Source: Pantoea sp. Cy-639 (lineage in GTDB: Bacteria; Pseudomonadota; Gammaproteobacteria; Pseudomonadales; Pseudomonadaceae). Taken from it: a DNA stretch of 64,000 bases. The notes under the pieces were generated by a model that was not told the origin of the DNA, ran no database searches, and worked only from the letters and a program-made list of their open reading frames with translations. The position numbers and the translations under genes were made by a program. Below are positions 28,902 to 37,279 of this stretch, one piece after another; position 1 is the stretch's first letter; the number at the start of each line of letters is the position of its first letter. Where the stretch lies: contig NZ_VWXI01000005.1 of NCBI RefSeq assembly GCF_011752525.1, forward strand, positions 1-64,000. The letters run 5' to 3'.

Positions 28902-31900
28902 ATGAACCTGCCCGCCCACCAGCACCCGGTGCTCGACCTGTTCCACCCCGCCGTCGCCACCTGGTTCCGCCAGCGTTTCGCCACGGTCACCGAGGCCCAG
29001 GCTGGCGCCTGGCCGCTGATCCACGCCGGCCAATCGATGCTGCTGGCCGCACCGACCGGCTCGGGCAAGACCCTCAGCGCCTTCCTCGCGGTGCTCGACG
29101 AACTGTTCCGTCAAGGGCTGGCGCACGACGGCGAACTACCAGCACAGACCCAAGTGGTCTACGTGTCGCCCCTCAAGGCGCTGTCCAATGACATCCACCT
29201 GAACCTCGAAGCTCCGCTCGAAGGTATCGCCCAACAGCTCGAACGGCTCGGTCACAAGGCGCCCCGTATCACCACCGCCGTGCGCACCGGTGATACGCCA
29301 CAAAAGGCGCGCACCGCCATGCGCAAGATAGCGCCACACATCCTGGTGACCACCCCTGAATCGCTCTATGTGCTGCTTGGCTCCGCCTCAGGACGCGAGG
29401 GACTGGCCAGCGTGCACACCGTGATCGTCGACGAGATCCATGCCCTGGCCGGCAACAAGCGTGGCTGCCATCTGGCGCTGAGCCTGGAGCGGCTACAGGC
29501 CCTCGCCGGTCGGCCGCTGCGGCGTGTCGGCCTGTCCGCCACCCAGCGCCCGGTCGAGCGCGTGGCGCAGTTCCTGGTCGGGCGCGACCGCCCTTGCGCC
29601 ATCGTCGACATTGGCCATGTCCGCCAGCGCGACCTCGCTCTGGAAGTGCCACCGGTGCCGTTGGGCGCGGTAATGGCCAGCGATGCCTGGGAACTGGTGT
29701 ACGACCGCCTGGCCGCCCTTGCCCGCGCGCACCGCACCACGCTGGTGTTCGTCAACACCCGGCGCCTGGCCGAGCGCCTGACCCGCCACCTCGGCGAACG
29801 CCTGGGCAACACCGCCGTGGCCGCGCACCACGGCAGCCTGGCCAAGGAACATCGCCTGGCCGCCGAACAACGGCTCAAGGCCGGCGAGCTGCAGGTGCTG
29901 GTGGCCACCGCCTCGCTGGAGCTGGGCATCGATATCGGCGAGGTCGAGCTGGTCTGCCAGATCGCCTCGCCCGGCTCTATCGCCGCGTTCCTGCAACGGG
30001 TCGGACGTTCGGGGCACCAGGTCGACGGCGTGCCCAAGGGGCGCTTGTTCCCTACCTCGCGTGACGACCTGATCGAATGCGTGGCACTGCTCGACTGCGT
30101 GCGCCAGGGGGAGCTCGACACCCTGCACGTGCCCCGGGCGCCACTGGACGTGCTGGCCCAGCAGATCGTCGCCGAAGTGAGCAACCAGGCGTGGGACGAG
30201 GTCGCGCTGTTCGATCTGCTACGCCAGGCGACACCCTATGCCAGCCTCGACCAAGCCCACTACCAGGACTTGCTGCACATGCTCGCCGAGGGCTACAGCG
30301 GTCGCCAGGGCGTGCGTGGCGCCTACCTGCACCGCGACGCGGTCAACGCCAGCCTGCGTGGGCGCCGCGGTAGCCAGCTGACCGCGCTGACCAGCGGCGG
30401 CACCATTCCCGACACCGCCGACTACACCGTGCTGCTAGAACCCCAGGCGCTGAACATCGGCAGCGTCAACGAAGACTTCGCGGTGGAAAGTATCGCCGGC
30501 GACATTTTCCAGCTGGGCAACGCCTCCTATCGCATCCTGCGCGTCGAGCCCGGCCGGGTGCGGGTCGAGGACGCCCACGGCCTGCCGCCGACCCTCCCAT
30601 TCTGGCTCGGCGAAGCGCCGGGACGCAGCGACGAACTGTCCGCCGCGGTGGCGCGCCTGCAAGCTCGGCTCGACCAGCAATTGCACGACGGCGACCTCGA
30701 CCAGGCGCTGGCCTGGCTGCAGTCCGAGCATGCACTGGACGAGGCCTGTGCCCGGCAGTTGCTCGACTACCTCGGCCGCACCTGGCAGGTGCTGGGCGCC
30801 CTGCCCTCGCAGCAGACACTGGTGATGGAACGCTTCTTCGACGAGTCCGGCGGCACCCAGCTGATCATCCACTCGCCCTACGGCAGCCGCATCAACCGGG
30901 CCTGGGGCCTGGCCCTGCGCAAGCGCTTCTGCCGCACCTTCAACTTCGAACTGCAGGCAGCCGCCAGCGAGGACGCCATCGTGCTGTCGCTGTCCACCAG
31001 CCACAGCTTCGCGCTGGACGAAGTGTGGCGCTACCTGAACAGCCGCACGGCCGAGCCGATCCTGGTCCAGGCCCTGCTCGACGCGCCGCTGTTCGGCGTG
31101 CGCTGGCGCTGGAACGCCGCAGTGGCCCTGGCCCTGCCGCGCTACGTGGGCGGGCGCAAGGTCGCCCCGCAGATCCAGCGGATGAAGAGCGAAGACCTGG
31201 TCGCGGCAGTGTTCCCCGACCAGATCGCCTGCCTGGAGAACATCGTCGGCGAGCGGCAGATCCCCGATCACCCGCTGGTCGAGCAGACCCTCGACGACTG
31301 CCTGCACGAGGCCATGGACAGCGAAGGCTGGCTGGCCCTGCTACGTCGTATGGAGGCCGGCGAGGTGTGCCTGCTCGCGCGTGACCTGCCGGCGCCTTCG
31401 CCACTGGCCTCGGCGATTCTCAATGCCCGCCCGTACACCTTCCTCGACGACGCACCGCTGGAGGAACGGCGGACCCAGGCCGTGCTCAACCGTCGCTGGA
31501 ACGAGGCGCACAGTGCCGATGACCTGGGCGCGCTGGACGCCGATGCCATTGCCGCCGTGCAGGCAGAGGCCTGGCCGCAGGCAAGCAACGCCGATGAACT
31601 GCACGAAGCGCTGATGAGCCTGGGCATCCTCACCCAGCAGGAGATCGATGCCCGCGCCGATTGGCCGGCGCTGCTGGCGGTGTTGCTCAGGGCAGGCCGG
31701 GCCTGTTGCCTGGAGATCGGCGGCCAGGCCTTGTGGCTGGCCCGTGAGCGCCTGCAGCCGATGCTGACCCTGTACCCGGCTGCTCGGCAGGAACCCGCCG
31801 TGCCTGTCCTGCCGGGGTTCGATACCCCTGTCGATGCCGACGCGGCGCTCAGCGAACTGCTGCGCTCACGCCTGGGCGGCTTCGGGCCGCTGACCCTGAC

Positions 31901-33182
31901 GCAGATCTGCACGCCCCTGGGGCTCGCCGCCGCGGACTGCGAACAGGCCCTGGCCCGCCTGGAGCGCGAAGGCTACGTGATGCGTGGCCATTTCAGCCCT
32001 GGCCAGCCGACCCTGCAGTGGTGCGAACGGCACCTGCTGGCGCGGATTCATCGCTATACCGTCAAGCGCCTGCGCCAGGAGATCGAGCCGGTCAGCCTGC
32101 AGGACTACCTGCGCTTTCTGCTCGACTGGCAGCACCTGGCCGGCGACAACCGACTGCGCGGGCCACAGGCCGTGGCCGAAGTGCTTGCCCAGTTGCAAGG
32201 CTTCCCCGCCGCGGCCGGGGCCTGGGAGGCCGAGTTGTTGCCCGCGCGAATCAGCGACTACAGCCCACACTGGCTCGACGATGCCTGTCGTAGCGGCCAG
32301 TGGGCCTGGAACCGGCTGGCGGCGACAGTATCGAGCAGTACCTTGACCAGCACCCCGCTGGTACTGCTGCCTCGCGAGCACCTGGGACTATGGCGCAGCC
32401 TGGCGCCAGCACCTGACCTCGAACAACTGGGGACACGCGCCCAGCGGGTCTTGCAGACACTGCAGGCACAAGGCGCGCTGTTCTTCGATGAACTCGGCCA
32501 GGAAGCGCACCTGCTGCCCAGCGAACTGGAGACGGCCCTGCAAGAGCTGGTGGGCTCAGGCCTGGTCAGCGCCGATGGCTTCTGCGGCCTGCGCAGCCTG
32601 ATTACCCCGGCGGCGAAACGCACCTCGCGCAACAGCCGGCGCGGCCATCCGCCGCTGTCGAGCAGCATGGCGCAAGCCGGACGCTGGGCGCTGTTGCGCC
32701 GCTCGGGCGCTGCCGTGGACAACGACCAGCGCCTGGAACACGTGGCCCGCAGCCTGTTGCGACGCTATGGCGTGGTGTGCTGGCGCCTGCTCGAGCGCGA
32801 GAGCGATGTATTGCCAGCGTGGCGCGAGCTGCTGCGCTGTTATCACCGTCTCGAAGCCCGCGGCGAGATCCGTGGCGGGCGCTTCATCGCCGGACTGGCA
32901 GGCGAGCAGTTCGCCTTGCCGGAAGCGGTGGGTTTGCTGCGCCAGGTGCGCAAGCGTGCGCCGGACGGGGCGTTGCAGGTAGTCAGTGGCTGCGACCCGT
33001 TGAACCTGGTCGGTACCTTGCTGCCGGGGGCCAAGGTGCCAGCGGTGGCGGGCAACCGCGTGCTCTACCGGGATGGCGTGCCGGTCGCCACCCGGGTGGC
33101 GGGACGGTATCAGCTTCTGCTGGAGGCATCGGCGGCCGAACAGATGCAGTGGCAGCAACAGTTGTTGCGCATGACGTATTGA
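28902..33182 (+). CDS. lhr: Lhr-family ATP-dependent helicase (long form)
   Basis: A 1426-residue superfamily 2 helicase. The core carries Walker A APTGSGKT (50-57), motif II DEIH (177-180), motif III LSATQRP, motif IV/V FVNTRRLAERL and VATASLELGIDIGEV, and motif VI QRVGRSGHQ. A winged-helix and Lhr-core beta-barrel follow, then a long C-terminal extension of several hundred residues as in bacterial Lhr, which works in DNA repair as a 3'-5' translocase and, in Pseudomonas and E. coli, has a uracil-DNA glycosylase linked to the C-terminal region. ATG 28902 gives MNLPAHQHPVLD; a 43-codon upstream extension has no family support. Confidence 0.92.
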   Translation: MNLPAHQHPVLDLFHPAVATWFRQRFATVTEAQAGAWPLIHAGQSMLLAAPTGSGKTLSAFLAVLDELFRQGLAHDGELPAQTQVVYVSPLKALSNDIHLNLEAPLEGIAQQLERLGHKAPRITTAVRTGDTPQKARTAMRKIAPHILVTTPESLYVLLGSASGREGLASVHTVIVDEIHALAGNKRGCHLALSLERLQALAGRPLRRVGLSATQRPVERVAQFLVGRDRPCAIVDIGHVRQRDLALEVPPVPLGAVMASDAWELVYDRLAALARAHRTTLVFVNTRRLAERLTRHLGERLGNTAVAAHHGSLAKEHRLAAEQRLKAGELQVLVATASLELGIDIGEVELVCQIASPGSIAAFLQRVGRSGHQVDGVPKGRLFPTSRDDLIECVALLDCVRQGELDTLHVPRAPLDVLAQQIVAEVSNQAWDEVALFDLLRQATPYASLDQAHYQDLLHMLAEGYSGRQGVRGAYLHRDAVNASLRGRRGSQLTALTSGGTIPDTADYTVLLEPQALNIGSVNEDFAVESIAGDIFQLGNASYRILRVEPGRVRVEDAHGLPPTLPFWLGEAPGRSDELSAAVARLQARLDQQLHDGDLDQALAWLQSEHALDEACARQLLDYLGRTWQVLGALPSQQTLVMERFFDESGGTQLIIHSPYGSRINRAWGLALRKRFCRTFNFELQAAASEDAIVLSLSTSHSFALDEVWRYLNSRTAEPILVQALLDAPLFGVRWRWNAAVALALPRYVGGRKVAPQIQRMKSEDLVAAVFPDQIACLENIVGERQIPDHPLVEQTLDDCLHEAMDSEGWLALLRRMEAGEVCLLARDLPAPSPLASAILNARPYTFLDDAPLEERRTQAVLNRRWNEAHSADDLGALDADAIAAVQAEAWPQASNADELHEALMSLGILTQQEIDARADWPALLAVLLRAGRACCLEIGGQALWLARERLQPMLTLYPAARQEPAVPVLPGFDTPVDADAALSELLRSRLGGFGPLTLTQICTPLGLAAADCEQALARLEREGYVMRGHFSPGQPTLQWCERHLLARIHRYTVKRLRQEIEPVSLQDYLRFLLDWQHLAGDNRLRGPQAVAEVLAQLQGFPAAAGAWEAELLPARISDYSPHWLDDACRSGQWAWNRLAATVSSSTLTSTPLVLLPREHLGLWRSLAPAPDLEQLGTRAQRVLQTLQAQGALFFDELGQEAHLLPSELETALQELVGSGLVSADGFCGLRSLITPAAKRTSRNSRRGHPPLSSSMAQAGRWALLRRSGAAVDNDQRLEHVARSLLRRYGVVCWRLLERESDVLPAWRELLRCYHRLEARGEIRGGRFIAGLAGEQFALPEAVGLLRQVRKRAPDGALQVVSGCDPLNLVGTLLPGAKVPAVAGNRVLYRDGVPVATRVAGRYQLLLEASAAEQMQWQQQLLRMTY

Positions 33183-33290
33183 TCGAACAGCGGCTGAACG
33201 AACAGGCTCTGCAATGCATTGCCTGCCCTGTCGCGCAGTAGCCCGCCCCCACCCGCCCACCGTTCCAGCGCTGGCTCCCGCGCAGCCCGC

Positions 33291-33548
33291 TCAGCGCTTG
33301 GCCTGGAACCCGGCGAAACGTTTGTTGAACCCAGCCACACGCCCTTCCACCGTGGTCTTGCGCTGCTGCCCGGTGTACACCGGGTGCGAAGCACTGGAGA
33401 CATCCAGGGCCACGTAGGGGTAGGTCCGGCCGTCGCTGTGCACATGGCTACGGTCGGTGTCCACCGTCGAACCGATCAGGAAGTACACGTCAGCAGCCGT
33501 GTCGTGGAACAGCACAGGACGATAGGTGGGGTGGATGCCAGCTTTCAT
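33291..33548 (-). CDS. rpmE2: Type B ribosomal protein L31 (zinc-independent)
   Basis: An 85-residue L31 paralogue (YkgM-like) with the L31 core ([28 protein letters not shown]). It contains no cysteine, so it cannot hold the zinc that normal L31 binds. Such C-minus paralogues replace zinc-bound L31 under zinc starvation and free ribosomal zinc. A Zur-like box upstream supports this. Confidence 0.95.
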   Translation of the reverse strand: MKAGIHPTYRPVLFHDTAADVYFLIGSTVDTDRSHVHSDGRTYPYVALDVSSASHPVYTGQQRKTTVEGRVAGFNKRFAGFQAKR

Positions 33549-33570
33549 GGTGCAATCTCCTCAGGATCGA

Positions 33571-33592
33571 AAGTGATACTTTATAACATACA
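33571..33592. promoter_or_regulatory. Zur-like box upstream of rpmE2
   Basis: The minus strand reads ATGTTATAAAGTATCACTT, a close match to Zur boxes (GAAATGTTATANTATAACATTTC). It starts 23 bases from the rpmE2 start codon, overlapping its promoter region. The core ATGTTATA is shared with the site at 42966. Confidence 0.65.
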
Positions 33593-33730
33593 TTAGCGCG
33601 AATGATTTTCGATACCCTAACTTTCATTTCTTCCACCTTCCCACAGGCTGGCAAAGCGTCGCCCAACCGGGCTATGGTCGGACTTTGCCCCAGGCCCTGA
33701 GCCTGACCGAGCCATCCGCAAGGACCCCGT

Positions 33731-35350
33731 ATGAGCCTGTCACTTCTCAGTCGTTACGCCTTCTTCGCCGCCTGCGTGCTGTTCACCCTCGCCAGCCTGC
33801 CGTTCCTCGAATACGACTGGCTCTGGCCTTTTACCCTGGTCACCGGGGTACTCAGCCTGCTCGGCGTGTTCGACCTGCTGCAGCAACGCCACGCGGTACG
33901 CCGCAACTACCCGATCCTCGGCAACATCCGCTACCTGGTCGAAGGCATTCGTCCGGAAATCCGCCAGTACCTGCTGGAGTCCGACAGCGACGCCCTGCCC
34001 TTCTCCCGGGCCCAGCGCTCGCTGGTCTATGCCCGGGCCAAGAACGAGGCCTCCGACAAGCCGTTCGGCACCCTGATCGATGTCTACGAATCAGGTTTCG
34101 AGTTCATCGGCCACTCCATGCGCCCGGCGCCCCTGGCCGATCCGGCGAGCTTTCGCATCATTGTCGGCGGCCCGCAGTGCAGCCAGCCATACTCGGCATC
34201 GATCTTCAACATTTCGGCCATGAGCTTCGGCTCGCTCAGCGCCAACGCCATCCGAGCCCTGAACAAGGGCGCCAAGCTCGGCAACTTTGCCCACGATACC
34301 GGTGAAGGCAGCATCAGCCCCTACCACCGCGAGCACGGCGGCGACCTGACCTGGGAACTGGGCAGCGGCTACTTCGGCTGCCGCACTCCCGACGGGCGCT
34401 TCGACCCCGAGCGCTTCGCCGCCCAGGCCCGCGACCCGCAGGTGCGGATGATCGAAATCAAGATGAGCCAAGGGGCCAAGCCCGGCCACGGTGGCATCCT
34501 GCCCAAGCACAAGGTGACCAAAGAAATTGCCGAGACCCGCGGCGTGCTGATGGGCGAGGACTGCATCTCGCCGTCGCGCCACACCGCGTTCTCCACGCCC
34601 ATCGAGATGATGCAGTTCATTGCCCAGTTGCGCGAACTGTCCGGCGGCAAGCCGGTAGGCTTCAAGTTCTGCCTGGGCCATCCGTGGGAGTTCATGGGCA
34701 TCGCCAAGGCCATGCTGGAGACCGGCATCCTCCCCGATTTCATCGTCGTCGACGGCAAGGAAGGCGGCACCGGCGCAGCGCCGGTGGAGTTCACCGACCA
34801 TATCGGCGTACCGCTGCGCGAAGGCCTGCTGTTCGTGCACAACACCCTGGTGGGCCTGAACCTGCGCGACAAGATCAAGCTCGGCGCCAGCGGCAAGATC
34901 GTCAGCGCGTTCGACATCGCCAGTGTGCTGGCCATCGGCGCCGACTGGGCCAACTCGGCGCGCGGCTTCATGTTCGCCATCGGCTGCATCCAGTCGCAGA
35001 GCTGCCACACCAACAAGTGCCCGACCGGCGTGGCGACCCAGGACGCCTTGCGCCAGCGCGCGCTAGTGGTGCCGGACAAGGCCCAGCGGGTGCTCAACTT
35101 CCACCACAGCACCCTGCGCGCCCTGGCCGAGATGCTCGCCGCGGCCGGCCTGGAACACCCGGCACAGCTGGAGGCCAAGCACCTGGTGCGGCGCATCTCG
35201 GCCACCGAGATCAAGCTGTTCTCGCAGATGCATGTGTTCCTCAAGCCCGGCGAGCTGCTCACCGGCGAGGTCAGTGGCCAGTTCTATTCGCGGATGTGGC
35301 AACTGGCCCGGGCCGATAGCTTCGAGCCAAACAGCGAAGTGGCGGCCTGA
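33731..35350 (+). CDS. FMN-binding glutamate-synthase-like protein with N-terminal membrane segments
   Basis: A 539-residue protein. Two hydrophobic helices (about 7-45: YAFFAACVLFTLASLPF, WPFTLVTGVLSLLGVFDLL) precede a glutamate synthase central/FMN domain with NISAMSFGSLS, GGILPKHKV, EGGTGAAP and the [3Fe-4S] ligands CIQSQSCHTNKCPTG at about 419-433. It lacks the glutamine amidotransferase domain of GltB, so ammonia channelling from glutamine is not possible in this chain. Related stand-alone proteins have been linked to methylamine/N-methylglutamate or unknown redox reactions; function here is undetermined. Confidence 0.85.
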   Translation: MSLSLLSRYAFFAACVLFTLASLPFLEYDWLWPFTLVTGVLSLLGVFDLLQQRHAVRRNYPILGNIRYLVEGIRPEIRQYLLESDSDALPFSRAQRSLVYARAKNEASDKPFGTLIDVYESGFEFIGHSMRPAPLADPASFRIIVGGPQCSQPYSASIFNISAMSFGSLSANAIRALNKGAKLGNFAHDTGEGSISPYHREHGGDLTWELGSGYFGCRTPDGRFDPERFAAQARDPQVRMIEIKMSQGAKPGHGGILPKHKVTKEIAETRGVLMGEDCISPSRHTAFSTPIEMMQFIAQLRELSGGKPVGFKFCLGHPWEFMGIAKAMLETGILPDFIVVDGKEGGTGAAPVEFTDHIGVPLREGLLFVHNTLVGLNLRDKIKLGASGKIVSAFDIASVLAIGADWANSARGFMFAIGCIQSQSCHTNKCPTGVATQDALRQRALVVPDKAQRVLNFHHSTLRALAEMLAAAGLEHPAQLEAKHLVRRISATEIKLFSQMHVFLKPGELLTGEVSGQFYSRMWQLARADSFEPNSEVAA

Positions 35351-35403
35351 AGGCCTCATCGCGGGACAAGCACGCCTTGCCCCGCAATGACTACCCCACA
35401 AAA

Positions 35404-35433
35404 ACAAAGCCCCGGCACTGGCCGGGGCTTTGT
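35404..35433. terminator. Bidirectional terminator
   Basis: Stem ACAAAGCCCCGGC (35404-35416) / GCCGGGGCTTTGT (35421-35433) with a 4-base loop; A on the left and T on the right give U-tracts in both directions. It lies between the convergent glutamate-synthase-like gene and the permease gene. Confidence 0.9.
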
Positions 35434-35436
35434 TCG

Positions 35437-36855
35437 TCAGGAGGCGTTACTCGTCATCCCCTGGGCCTCTTTCGGCGCCAGGCGGAAGGTGTAGTACAGC
35501 GCCGTCAGCAGCACCAGGAACGCCGGGCCGATGTACAGGGCCACGCGGGTATCCTCGAAGTACGCCATCAGCCCAACCACCAGCACCAGGAATGCCAGGG
35601 CCAGGTAGGAGCTCAGCGGCCACAGCCACATGCGGTACTTCAGCGCCTTGCGCTCGGCGCTGCTCAGCCCGGCGCGGAACTTCAACTGCGCCAGCAGGAT
35701 CATCACCCAGGTCCAGATCGCACCGAAGGTAGCGATCGAGGTCACCCAGACGAACACCTTTTCCGGCACCAAGTAGTTGGCCAGCACGCCCAGCAGCAGC
35801 GCGCCGATCGACAGCAGCAGCGCGTTGCGCGGCACGCCGCTCTTCGAGGTGCGGGCGAAGGTGGCCGGGGCCTGGCCGTTCTGCGCCAGGCTGTAGAGCA
35901 TGCGCCCGGTGCTGAAGATACCGCCGTTGCACGACGACAGCGCGGCGGTGATCACCACGAAGTTGATGATGCCGGCGGCGGTCTTGATGCCGAGGCGCTC
36001 GAAAGTCATCACGAACGGGCTGCCCTGGCTGCCGATCTCGTTCCATGGGTAGATCGACATGATCACGAACAGCGCGCCCACGTAGAACAGCAGGATGCGC
36101 CAGAACACCGAGCCGATGGCCTGGGGAATGGTCTTCTGCGGATTGCGTGCCTCACCGGCGGTCAGGCCGATCATCTCGACGCCCAGGTAGGCGAACATCA
36201 CCATCTGCAGCGACATCAGCACCCCGGTCACGCCGTTGGGCATGAAGCCGCCGTTGCTCCACAGGTTGGAGAGCCCCACCGCCACACCGTCGTTGCCGAA
36301 TCCGAAGGCGATGATGCCAATGCCGCCCAGCACCATGGCGATGATGGTGACGATCTTGATCAGGGCGAACCAGAACTCGAACTCGCCGAATGCCTTGACC
36401 GCGATCAGGTTGACCGCGCCCATGCTGCCCAGCGCCATCAGCGCCCAGATCCAGCGCGGCACGTCGGGGAACCAGATGCCCATGTAGATGGCCACCGCGG
36501 TGATTTCCGCGACACAGGTCACCAGCCACAGGAACCAGTAGTTCCAGCCCGTGAGGAAGCCCGCCAGCGGGCCAAGGTAGTCCTGCGCATAACGGCTGAA
36601 GGAACCGGCGACCGGGTTGTGCACGGCCATCTCGCCGAGGGCGCGCATGATCACCAGGATGGCAAGGCCACCGATGATGTAGGACAGCATGATGGCGGGG
36701 CCGGCCATTTCGATGGCCTTGGCCGAACCGAGGAACAGGCCGACGCCGATACAGGCGCCAAGGGCCATCAGGCGGATGTGCCGTTCGCCCAGTTCACGCT
36801 TGAGCGGGCCGCCTTGGGCGGACTCGCCGCGGGCAGGATGGTTGCCGACTGGCAT
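35437..36855 (-). CDS. Amino acid permease (APC family, ProY/GABA-permease type)
   Basis: A 472-residue inner-membrane amino acid:proton symporter with 12 predicted helices and typical AAT-family motifs: RHIRLMALGACIGVGLFLGSA in helix 1, GEMAVHNPVAGSFSRYA, and NCGG-like SSCNGGIFSTGRML in the middle. Members transport proline, aromatic amino acids or GABA; the substrate cannot be told from sequence. The leader before the ribosome-binding site has an AATAACAA motif (listed separately). Divergent from the PBP-like gene. Confidence 0.9.
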   Translation of the reverse strand: MPVGNHPARGESAQGGPLKRELGERHIRLMALGACIGVGLFLGSAKAIEMAGPAIMLSYIIGGLAILVIMRALGEMAVHNPVAGSFSRYAQDYLGPLAGFLTGWNYWFLWLVTCVAEITAVAIYMGIWFPDVPRWIWALMALGSMGAVNLIAVKAFGEFEFWFALIKIVTIIAMVLGGIGIIAFGFGNDGVAVGLSNLWSNGGFMPNGVTGVLMSLQMVMFAYLGVEMIGLTAGEARNPQKTIPQAIGSVFWRILLFYVGALFVIMSIYPWNEIGSQGSPFVMTFERLGIKTAAGIINFVVITAALSSCNGGIFSTGRMLYSLAQNGQAPATFARTSKSGVPRNALLLSIGALLLGVLANYLVPEKVFVWVTSIATFGAIWTWVMILLAQLKFRAGLSSAERKALKYRMWLWPLSSYLALAFLVLVVGLMAYFEDTRVALYIGPAFLVLLTALYYTFRLAPKEAQGMTSNAS

Positions 36856-37279
36856 AGCAATACAACCTCATTTTGTTATTGGATTTATCCTTCGTGCGGC
36901 ACCGGCCTCGCCGATAGGCGGGGCGTCGTCTTGCCAGGTGGCCTTGTGGGCCAGCCTGCCTGCTGCGGGCAAAGCGCCGGCAGGGCGAAGGGGCGAGCAG
37001 TATAGGAAGGCACTTGTAGGGCTTTTCACTATATACAGCGGGAAATTTGGCGAGAAATCTCGGGCAAAAGTCCTTTCACGGAGGTGCAACATGGCCTCGC
37101 TCCGCCCATGCACAGGAATGGGGCAGCTACCATAGCAACATTGCCAAAGAATGGAAGCCGCACCAAAGACTCATGTTCATGCTTGATAAATAGAAGGTTC
37201 CTACAAATTCTTCATCGTTCCCGACCACCGTCTAAGCTTCAGGCAAGCAACGCGAAAACACTTGGCCGGACTCAAGACT
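36856..37279. other. Divergent spacer between the permease and the PBP-like gene
   Basis: 424 bases without a supported gene. The part next to the permease contains its leader; the rest contains AT-rich tracts (36996-37050, 37160-37220) suited to promoters. I could not define a -35/-10 pair or a stable dyad in it. Confidence 0.45.
36873..36880 (-). promoter_or_regulatory. Candidate Crc/Hfq motif in the permease leader
   Basis: The minus strand reads AATAACAA, matching AANAANAA, two bases before the TGAGG ribosome-binding sequence of the permease gene. Amino acid transporters are frequent Crc targets in P. putida. Confidence 0.45.
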
